Source: Gammaproteobacteria bacterium (GTDB lineage Bacteria > Pseudomonadota > Gammaproteobacteria > Ga0077536). From it: a DNA stretch of 33,957 nucleotides. Below are positions 22,606-29,775 of the stretch, one piece after another (position 1 is the stretch's first letter; every line of letters starts with the position of its first letter). The position numbers and the translations under genes were made by a program. Location: assembly GCA_023257255.1 (NCBI GenBank), contig JALRCR010000014.1:1-33957 (forward strand), given 5' to 3'. Below the pieces are notes generated by a model, which saw nothing but the letters and a program-made list of their open reading frames with translations, did not search any database and had not been told where the DNA came from.

Positions 22606-24911
22606 GCGGCGGCGACTTCGACGACCTGTCGATGTTCGAGCTGTTCGCCGAGGAAGCGACGGCCCAGATCGCGACGCTGGCAGAGGGCCTGGTTGCGCTG
22701 GAAAGCGCCGCCGACAAAACGCCCGTGCTGGACGAACTGATGCGCGCTGCCCACTCGTTAAAGGGCGGGGCCCGCATCCTTGGCCTCGAGGCACTGGTGA
22801 AACTGGCGCACGCGCTGGAAGATATTTTCGTCGCCGCCCTGCGGGACAAGCTCGCCCTCGGCGGGGCGGCGGTGGACGCGCTGCTGGGCGCGACCGACCT
22901 GATTAGCGCAGGCCTGGCGGATGGTGAAGCAGGCATGGCGGGGCTGGACGCACTCGCGAGGCCCACCCTTAGCCTGCTCGCCACCCTGCGCGCCGGGGCC
23001 TTGGTTGATACCGCAGCTTCAACGCCACCGGCAGTGGACCGCGCAGAGCCCGTGGCGCCGGCGCCCGCATCGCCCGCATGGCCCGCATCGCCCGCATCGC
23101 CCGCATCGCCCGCCCCCTTAGCGCCACCGCCGGCCGACGCGCCGGTAGCGCCCGGGCGGGCGGCGGACAAATCAATCCGCATGACGGCAGATGCCGTGGG
23201 CCGCCTCACCAGCCTCGCCGCGGAGGCGGTGGTGGAGGCCACGCGCCTCGAGTCCCTGCTCGATGACTTTTCCAGCCTGCGCGAGCGCCAGGGCGAGCTG
23301 TACAAGACGCTGACCGAGCTCAACACCCTGCTGGAACGCGGCGCCGGGCCGGCTGCGCTGCACGCGGGTCTGGCCGGCGCTTTCGCCAGTCTGGCGCATT
23401 CGAACGCCCTGCTGGCCGAGCGCCATGCCCGGCTCGAACAATACGCACGACGCTCCAGTTCGCTGGCGCAGCGACTTTCGCGCGAAACCCTCGCCAGCCG
23501 CATGCTGCCCTTCGCGTCGATCCTGCGCGGCTACCCGCGGCTGGTGCGCGACCTGACGCGCGAACTCGGTAAAAGCGGGCGTCTTGATCTGCGCGGCGAG
23601 TCCACCCAAATCGACCGCGAAGTGCTGGACCGGCTGGATGCGCCGCTTGGCCATCTGCTGCGGAACGCGCTGGATCACGGGCTTGAATCGCCCGCCGAAC
23701 GCACCGCCTGCGGCAAACCGGCCGAGGGTCGCCTGCTGCTCGAGGCCTATCATCGCGCCGGCAAACTGCGCGTGGTGCTGAGCGACGACGGGCGGGGCAT
23801 TGACCCCGAGCGTCTGCGCGCCGCGGTGGTCGCCCGCGGCCTCGAGCCCGCCGAGCGCGCGGCGGCGCTGTCGGCGAGCGAGCTCTACGAGTTCCTGTTT
23901 CTGCCGGGCTTTTCGACCGCTACCGCGCTGACCGAAATCTCGGGCCGCGGGGTTGGCCTGGATGCCGTTCGCGCCATGGTGCAGGACGCACATGGCACGG
24001 TCCGGATCCGCAGCACGCCGGGCATCGGCACGAGCTTTGACATTGAACTGCCCGTTACCCGCTCGGTGGTCCGGGTGCTGCGCGTGAGCATCGCCGACGA
24101 GGCTTACGCCATCCCGATCGCCGGTATCGAGCGGGTGCTAAGCGTGGACGCGGGCGCCTTGCGGACCATCGAAGGCCGGCCCTATTTCGGCTTTGAGGGC
24201 GTCGACATCGCGCTCGTGCCGGCCTGTGAAGTCCTCGCACTGGCGCCACCCGACTGGCAGCCCGGCGTGCTGCGGGTGGTGGTCATTCGCGATGGTGAGC
24301 GCACCTACGGGCTGGTGGTCGAAGCCTTTGCCGGCGAATGCGATTTGGTCGTCAGGCCGATCGACCCGCGGCTGGGCGAGCTGCGCGATGTTGCGGCCCT
24401 CGCCACCGATGAAGCTGGCGGTGTGGTGTTGATCCTCGACGTGGAAGAACTGGTCCGCAACGTCGATGGCCTGATCGGCGGTGGCCAGCTGCAACGCCTG
24501 CCGGGCGGTGAGGTCGATGCCGCAGCAACCGCGCGCAAGCGCATTTTGGTGGTCGACGATTCGCTCACTGTCCGTCAGGCCGCGCGGCAACTGCTGGAAA
24601 ATCAGGGTTACGCCGTTGATGTGGCGGTCGACGGGCTGGAAGCCTGGAGCGCGCTCCGCCTGCATCCCTACGAGCTGGTGGTGACCGACGTCGACATGCC
24701 GCGTCTGAACGGCATCGAACTGGTCCGGAAAATTCGCGGCGAAAAACGCTTTATCGAACTGCCGGTGGTGGTCGTCTCCTACAAGGACCGCGGGGAAGAC
24801 CGCCAACGCGGCCTTGAGGCGGGCGCCAACTACTATCTGTCCAAAGGCGGCTTTCGCGACACGGCCCTGCTGGAGGCGGTGCTCGATTTGATTGGCCCGG
24901 CCCGTGAGTAG
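22602..24911 (+). CDS. CheA-type hybrid histidine kinase with receiver, WspE-like
   Basis: 769 residues. The N-terminal HPt domain carries phospho-acceptor His51 in AAHSLKGGARILG. An Ala/Pro-rich linker at about 145-185 includes the five-copy nine-base repeat. The dimerisation helices precede the HATPase with N box LLRNALDHGLESP (about 350) and EISGRGVGLDAVRAMV, then a CheW-like domain and a C-terminal receiver from about 645 (ILVVDDSLTVRQAA, phospho-acceptor in VTDVDMP near 696). No separate P2 domain is seen. This layout is that of WspE: it autophosphorylates on array signals and passes phosphate to its own receiver, the CheB-like protein and the output regulator. GTG start overlapping the previous gene by 4 bases. 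Confidence 0.93.
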   Translation: MSGGDFDDLSMFELFAEEATAQIATLAEGLVALESAADKTPVLDELMRAAHSLKGGARILGLEALVKLAHALEDIFVAALRDKLALGGAAVDALLGATDLISAGLADGEAGMAGLDALARPTLSLLATLRAGALVDTAASTPPAVDRAEPVAPAPASPAWPASPASPASPAPLAPPPADAPVAPGRAADKSIRMTADAVGRLTSLAAEAVVEATRLESLLDDFSSLRERQGELYKTLTELNTLLERGAGPAALHAGLAGAFASLAHSNALLAERHARLEQYARRSSSLAQRLSRETLASRMLPFASILRGYPRLVRDLTRELGKSGRLDLRGESTQIDREVLDRLDAPLGHLLRNALDHGLESPAERTACGKPAEGRLLLEAYHRAGKLRVVLSDDGRGIDPERLRAAVVARGLEPAERAAALSASELYEFLFLPGFSTATALTEISGRGVGLDAVRAMVQDAHGTVRIRSTPGIGTSFDIELPVTRSVVRVLRVSIADEAYAIPIAGIERVLSVDAGALRTIEGRPYFGFEGVDIALVPACEVLALAPPDWQPGVLRVVVIRDGERTYGLVVEAFAGECDLVVRPIDPRLGELRDVAALATDEAGGVVLILDVEELVRNVDGLIGGGQLQRLPGGEVDAAATARKRILVVDDSLTVRQAARQLLENQGYAVDVAVDGLEAWSALRLHPYELVVTDVDMPRLNGIELVRKIRGEKRFIELPVVVVSYKDRGEDRQRGLEAGANYYLSKGGFRDTALLEAVLDLIGPARE
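23063..23107 (+). repeat. Nine-base tandem repeat in the kinase linker
   Basis: Five consecutive copies of GCCCGCATC (the second ends in G) with a degenerate sixth, encoding repeated Ser/Ala/Pro units in the linker after the HPt domain. Slippage by one unit would change linker length and keep the frame. Confidence 0.85.
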
Positions 24912-24920
24912 GTTCAGGGC

Positions 24921-25979
24921 ATGACGATCCGCGTGGGCATCGTGAACGACCTGGCCATTGCCGCCGAGGTCTTGTGCAAAATCGTCCAGCGCGACCCCGG
25001 CATGACGGTGCTGTGGATCGCCCGCGACGGACACGAAGCGATTGCCCGTTGTGCCACGGCGCTGCCCGACATCGTGCTGATGGATCTCATCATGCCGCAG
25101 CTGAACGGGGTTGAGGCAACCCGGCAGATCATGCGCGCCACGCCCTGCCCGATTCTGGTGGTGACGGCGACGGTGGCCGGCAATATCACGATGGTCTACG
25201 ACGCCATGGGCGCCGGCGCGATGGACGTCACCACCACACCGGTCATTGGTGACCAGCGTGCGCTCGACAGCGGGCAAGTGCTGCGTCGAAAAATTCACAC
25301 GCTGTGCAGCAGCGTAAGGGCCGCTCTCCCGCGTTCGGACAATGGTCCCGCGGCCACTGCCAAACGGCCCGGCGCGCCGGCGCCGTCGGGGCGCGTGCCC
25401 CCCGTGCTGGCGGTGGGCGCCTCGACCGGCGGACCCGGCGCACTGGCGACGATTCTGGGCGCACTCCCGCCGGATTTTCCCGCCGCGGTCGTCGTCGTGC
25501 AGCACATCGACGATGCCTTCGTTGCCGGCCTGGCGGACTGGCTGGGCAGTAGCACCCGGCTGCCGGTCGCGCTGGCGGGCCACGGGCAGCGTCTGCGTCC
25601 AGGTCAGGTGCTGGTGGCGGATGCTGGCGCGCATCTGACGCTGGGGCCTGCCGGCTTCTTGCATCAAGTCGACGCGCCGGCGGATGCGCTGCACCGACCG
25701 TCCGTCGATGTGTTCTTCGCCAGCCTCGCGCAACACGGTCCCGCCGGCAGCGCCGCGCTGTTACTGACAGGGATGGGTTGCGACGGCGCCGCGGGCCTGC
25801 TCGCCGTCCGCAAGGCTGGCTTCCCAACCTTCGTCCAGGACCAAGCCAGCGCCGTGGTGTACGGCATGCCGGGGGCCGCGCTTGCCCTCGGCGCCGCCGC
25901 CGGGGTGCTCCCCCTCGACCACATCGCCGCCCATTTCATCGCCCTGTTCAAACCGAGCCCCACGCCATGCAGCCAGTGA
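24921..25979 (+). CDS. CheB-type methylesterase/deamidase, WspF-like
   Basis: 352 residues. The N-terminal receiver has phospho-acceptor Asp55 in IVLMDLIMP, and begins VGIVNDLAIAAE, as WspF does. After a linker, the esterase domain holds Ser168 in AVGASTGGPGA, His195 in VVVQHID and Asp288 in TGMGCDGA, the CheB triad. It removes methyl groups from receptor glutamates when phosphorylated, resetting the array; in Pseudomonas, loss of WspF locks the system on. Nine bases after the kinase gene, overlapping the output gene by 13 bases. Confidence 0.93.
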   Translation: MTIRVGIVNDLAIAAEVLCKIVQRDPGMTVLWIARDGHEAIARCATALPDIVLMDLIMPQLNGVEATRQIMRATPCPILVVTATVAGNITMVYDAMGAGAMDVTTTPVIGDQRALDSGQVLRRKIHTLCSSVRAALPRSDNGPAATAKRPGAPAPSGRVPPVLAVGASTGGPGALATILGALPPDFPAAVVVVQHIDDAFVAGLADWLGSSTRLPVALAGHGQRLRPGQVLVADAGAHLTLGPAGFLHQVDAPADALHRPSVDVFFASLAQHGPAGSAALLLTGMGCDGAAGLLAVRKAGFPTFVQDQASAVVYGMPGAALALGAAAGVLPLDHIAAHFIALFKPSPTPCSQ

Positions 25980-27148
25980 CCACCGCTAACGCCGTTCCCG
26001 ATCAGATTCGCGTCCTGCTGGTCGACGACCAGCGGATGGTCGGCGAAGCCGTCCGCCGGATGGTCGCCAACGAACCGAACCTTGTGTTCGAGTTTTGCCA
26101 GAAATCCGAAGACGCGCAGGCTGCCGCCGAGCGTTTTAGCCCCACCATCATCCTGCAGGATCTGGTCATGCCAGGCATCGACGGGCTGACGCTGGTGGCG
26201 CGCTATCGCGCCCATCCTCAGACCAAAGACGTGCCCATCATCGTGCTGTCGAGTCAGGAGGATGCGACCGTCAAGGCCGATGCCTTCGCGCAGGGAGCCA
26301 ACGACTATCTGGTGAAGTTGCCCGACCGCATCGAGGTGCTGGCCCGCCTGCGCCACCACTCGCAGGGTTACATCCATTTACTCCAGCGCAACGCGGCCTT
26401 CGAGGCGCTGGCCGCTAGCCAGCAACGACTGGCCGGCGAACTGGCGGAGGCGGCGGACTATGTACGCTCGCAGTTGCCGGCGCCGCTGCATGGCCCGCTC
26501 AGCGTGCGCTGGGATTTTGAATCCTGCTCGTCGGTGGGCGGTGATGCGTTCGGCTACCACTGGCTTGACGACGAGCACTTCGTTGCCTACCTGCTCGATG
26601 TGTGTGGGCACGGCGTCGGCGCGGCGCTGTTGTCGGTGTCGGTGATGAACACGCTGTCGCACAACACCCTGCAGGACGTCGATTTGCGAGCGCCGGAGCA
26701 GGTGCTGGCCCGCCTCAATGCGGTGTTCACGATGGCGCGCCACAACGATATGTATTTCACCATCTGGTACGGGGTCTACCATGCCCCGACCCGCAGGCTG
26801 CGCTACGCCACCGCGGCCCATCCGCCGGCGCTGCTGTTTGCGCCCGGGGGCGAATCGAATGCGCCCACCCAGCTTGGCTTTCCGGCGCTGCCGATCGGCG
26901 CGATGGAGGGTATCGACTACCCGGTTGGCGACGTGCTGGTCGCGCCGGGCAGCCGGCTGTACGTGTACAGCGACGGCGTCTATGAAGTGCAGATGCCCGA
27001 CGGCCGGGAAATGGCGCTGGAGGATTTCATCCCGCTGCTCGCGGCGCCGCCGAGCGACATCGGTGGCGTGCGCGCAACGGTCGCGCAGTTGCAGGGGCGC
27101 GCACGCTTTGATGATGACTTCTCGCTGGTCGAATTCGTTTTCACCTGA
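25967..27148 (+). CDS. Response regulator with WspR-like receiver and SpoIIE/PP2C phosphatase output
   Basis: 393 residues. Residues about 13-140 form a receiver (VLLVDDQRMVGEAVRR; phospho-acceptor Asp65 in IILQDLVMPGIDGLTL; Lys117 in NDYLVKLPD) whose wording, including IIVLSSQEDATVKADAFAQG, is that of WspR. A short coiled linker (about 140-168) leads to a PP2C/SpoIIE-type serine phosphatase where WspR has GGDEF: metal ligands are visible at Asp193 (VGGDAFGY), Asp211-His215 (DVCGHGVGAALLS), Asp336 (YSDGVYE) and Asp383/384 (FDDDFSL). It probably dephosphorylates the STAS protein when its receiver is phosphorylated by the WspE-like kinase. ATG at 25967 inside the CheB-like gene gives the normal receiver N-terminus. 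Confidence 0.93.
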   Translation: MQPVTTANAVPDQIRVLLVDDQRMVGEAVRRMVANEPNLVFEFCQKSEDAQAAAERFSPTIILQDLVMPGIDGLTLVARYRAHPQTKDVPIIVLSSQEDATVKADAFAQGANDYLVKLPDRIEVLARLRHHSQGYIHLLQRNAAFEALAASQQRLAGELAEAADYVRSQLPAPLHGPLSVRWDFESCSSVGGDAFGYHWLDDEHFVAYLLDVCGHGVGAALLSVSVMNTLSHNTLQDVDLRAPEQVLARLNAVFTMARHNDMYFTIWYGVYHAPTRRLRYATAAHPPALLFAPGGESNAPTQLGFPALPIGAMEGIDYPVGDVLVAPGSRLYVYSDGVYEVQMPDGREMALEDFIPLLAAPPSDIGGVRATVAQLQGRARFDDDFSLVEFVFT

Positions 27149-27206
27149 GCATGACGACACGCGGCACAGCACCAGATTCAGCGCGGTCGACTGTCGGCAC
27201 CGCCCT

Positions 27207-28823
27207 GTGATCGACCAGACCGTATTCGCCCTCGCCGGGCTCGGCTTCTTTCTGGCCGGCCTGCAGATGCTCTCGGAGGTCAGTCGCACGCTGGTCGGGC
27301 GGCGGCTGCGGCGATTGCTTGCGGTGCTCGGGCGGGGTCGCGTTTCAAGCGCGCTGGCCGGGATTTTCCTCGGCGCGACCACCCAGAGCAGTAGCGCGGC
27401 CGCCTATGTCTGCATCGGGCTGCTGAACGCGCGCGCGGTCGGTATGGCCGGCGCGCTGTCGATCAGCGCCTGGGCTGGGGTGGGCACCGCGGTGCTGGTC
27501 TTTGTGGCCTCCATCAACCTGCGCTACGCCGCGCTCTGCGCGCTGGCGGCGGTGGGCGTCCTCTACCTGGCGTCACTGCATCGTGCCGACGCGGGCCAGC
27601 GTCTGTGCAGACTCCTGCTCGCCTTCGGGGTCACGCTGCTCGGCTTGGCCATGCTGAAAGAGGCCGGCAACGGTCTGGCGGCGAGCGCGTGGATGAAACA
27701 GCTTTTTCTGTTTTCAGCCGACTCCCCGCTGGTCGAGTTTTTCATCGGCCTGCTGATTACCTTGCCCCTGCAATCGTCGTCCACGGTCACCATCCTCGCT
27801 ATCACCTTCAGCGAATCGGACTTGCTCAGCCTGCAGGATGCCGTGCTGATGGTCGGTGGCGCCCATATCGGCTCAGGCCTGAGCGTCGTCTGGACGTCTT
27901 CGCACCTCACCGGGGAATCGAGACAACTCGCGCTCTGGCAGGCGGCCGTCAAATTCCTGGGGGCACTGCTGCTGATGCCGGCAGGCTTGATGCTCATCCT
28001 GCAACCCGCAATAGCCGGCACGCTGAGCGCCGCCTTTTCCACGCCCATGCTGCTCGCCATGACCTATCTGGCGCTCAATGTTGCCGGCGCCCTGCTGGCG
28101 GTCCTGTGGCGCGCACCCTTGCAGCGACTGCTAAGCGCGATGGCCCCGATCGACGCCGCGCCGGCGGTGTTCGAGCCGCGGTATTTGTTTGCCGAGGCAA
28201 GCAGCGACCCCGAAACGGCTTTTCTGCTCGCCCGGCAGGAGCAGGCGCGGCTCGCCGCTCTTTTGCCCGATGGGCTGTCGCCTTTGCGCCAGGAAGTGAA
28301 CGACGCCTCCTTGCCTCTTACCAACGATGCGCGACAGACGCTGACGCTGGGCCTGTTGGCGCGCATTTCCGGATTCATCAGCGAGGCCGTGAGCCGGCAT
28401 CCGCACAGCAGCGACATCCGCGGGCTGCTCTTGCTCAAGGGCGCCAACGACCACTGCCGCTCGCTGGCCGACACGATCCATCAATACGTGAACGAGATCG
28501 GCGCACATCAGCGCGAGCACTCGGGCGAACACGACCTGTCCCACGCCATGACCGAAGCGCTGCACCTCTTGCTTGGCCTGCTCGCCGAGCAATTCGACGC
28601 TAAAGACACCGATGCAGATTTTCTTGAGGCGCTGACCCATGACCGCAGTGACATGATGCTGCAGATCCGCAACAGCATCCTGCAGCAGCCGGGTGGCGGC
28701 AACGCGAGCCGCGAGGCGCTGGTTCTGGCCACTGGTCTCTTTGAACGCGCAGTCTGGATTATTCGCCAGCTGTCGAACGATGCCCGCGAAATCGCGGCGT
28801 GTCTGGAGCGGGAGCGGGCATGA
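27207..28823 (+). CDS. Na/Pi-cotransporter family membrane protein with PhoU-like tail
   Basis: 538 residues, GTG start at 27207. About eight to nine membrane segments occupy residues 1-330, with the duplicated family signature visible as GATTQSSSAAA and PLQSSSTVTILAI and an intervening GAHIGSGLSVVW. The cytoplasmic C-terminal 200 residues are helical and PhoU-like. The family (NptA-type) takes up phosphate with sodium or, in some bacteria, has a regulatory role. It follows the output regulator by 58 bases without a terminator, so it is likely co-transcribed. Whether it moves phosphate here or senses something is unknown. Confidence 0.88.
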   Translation: MIDQTVFALAGLGFFLAGLQMLSEVSRTLVGRRLRRLLAVLGRGRVSSALAGIFLGATTQSSSAAAYVCIGLLNARAVGMAGALSISAWAGVGTAVLVFVASINLRYAALCALAAVGVLYLASLHRADAGQRLCRLLLAFGVTLLGLAMLKEAGNGLAASAWMKQLFLFSADSPLVEFFIGLLITLPLQSSSTVTILAITFSESDLLSLQDAVLMVGGAHIGSGLSVVWTSSHLTGESRQLALWQAAVKFLGALLLMPAGLMLILQPAIAGTLSAAFSTPMLLAMTYLALNVAGALLAVLWRAPLQRLLSAMAPIDAAPAVFEPRYLFAEASSDPETAFLLARQEQARLAALLPDGLSPLRQEVNDASLPLTNDARQTLTLGLLARISGFISEAVSRHPHSSDIRGLLLLKGANDHCRSLADTIHQYVNEIGAHQREHSGEHDLSHAMTEALHLLLGLLAEQFDAKDTDADFLEALTHDRSDMMLQIRNSILQQPGGGNASREALVLATGLFERAVWIIRQLSNDAREIAACLERERA

Positions 28824-28881
28824 GCTCGCACCACCGCATCCGCTCCCCTACCTCTCCACGCCCTGAAGGAGCGCTGAAACG

Positions 28882-29595
28882 ATGAACTTCCCCGGCAATA
28901 TTTTTCTGGTCAGTCCGATCAACGCCATTCTTGAAGGGCTGTATGAGACGCCCATGACGCTCGCGGAACTGGCCACTCACGGCAATTTCGGCATTGGTAC
29001 CTTCAACGATCTGGACGGCGAACTGCTGATGGTGGACGGGGCCATTTACCGCCTGGATGCCGATGGCTGTGCCCATCGGCCTGCGCCCGAGGTGTGCACC
29101 CCTTTCGCGGGCGTGTGTGATTTCAATCCGTATAGCGTGGAGCAGGTGAGCGGCATACCCGACATGCATGCCTTTGAGGCGTTTCTCGATCGTTCGCTGT
29201 TGTCGCGAAACATGATGTTTGCCATTCGGGTGGAGGGCCGCTTTGCGCGCGTGCGCACCCGCTCGGTACCCTTGACCGCCAATCACACACCGCTGGTGGA
29301 CGCCACCGCCCTGCAGCGGCTGCTCGATCTGGAGAATGTCGAGGGCACGATCGTCGGTTTCTACACGCCGGACTTCATGCCCAGCGTGAACGTGCCGGGG
29401 TATCACTTCCACTTCATCACCGCCGACCGCTCGCGCGGCGGGCACGTGCTGTCCTGCGAAATCATCGAGGCCGAGGTCTCGTTCCAGATTTGCACCCAGA
29501 TGACGCTCAACCTCCCCCTGACCGCCGACTACCTTGGCGTTGAATTCACGCGAGACGCCCGCGGCGACATTGAGACCGCGGAGCGGGCGCGCTGA
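28882..29595 (+). CDS. budA: Alpha-acetolactate decarboxylase
   Basis: 237 residues matching BudA/AlsD: INAILEGLYETPMTLAEL, HGNFGIGTFNDLDGEL, ALQRLLDLENVEGTIVGFYTP, then VPGYHFHFITADRSRGGHVL, which supplies the zinc-binding histidines. It converts 2-acetolactate to acetoin, in the cytoplasm or possibly outside; no signal peptide is evident here. AAGGAG precedes the ATG. There is no budB or acetoin reductase beside it, and it is the last gene of the long operon, which is unexpected for a fermentative enzyme. Confidence 0.92.
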   Translation: MNFPGNIFLVSPINAILEGLYETPMTLAELATHGNFGIGTFNDLDGELLMVDGAIYRLDADGCAHRPAPEVCTPFAGVCDFNPYSVEQVSGIPDMHAFEAFLDRSLLSRNMMFAIRVEGRFARVRTRSVPLTANHTPLVDATALQRLLDLENVEGTIVGFYTPDFMPSVNVPGYHFHFITADRSRGGHVLSCEIIEAEVSFQICTQMTLNLPLTADYLGVEFTRDARGDIETAERAR

Positions 29596-29598
29596 GCC

Positions 29599-29637
29599 AG
29601 CGCGGCCGCGCTGCACGCGTCGCCCGCGCTTTTTTTT
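29599..29637 (+). terminator. Intrinsic terminator after the acetolactate decarboxylase gene
   Basis: AGCGCGG (29599-29605) and CCGCGCT (29624-29630) form a 7-base stem running into eight T residues, starting 4 bases after the stop codon. It closes the unit that begins at 16562. Confidence 0.8.
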
Positions 29638-29775
29638 CGCTCCGCTTCGGAGGCTTTCGGGATTGTGACTGACCGACCTGCCGCATGACGCTCCGAAAGT
29701 TTTCGGTATAGCGCCGGAACGCAGCATCACCGGCCAGCGCTGGCGTACCCGATATGGACTCAAGGAGAAGGCGCG

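Noticed and set aside
23063..23116. Tandem repeats as a CRISPR array
   Set aside because: The units are nine bases, contiguous and without spacers, and lie inside a coding region.
24138..25736. Long 532-codon antisense frame
   Set aside because: It lies opposite the WspE- and WspF-like genes, whose domains are clear; long antisense frames are expected in GC-rich DNA.
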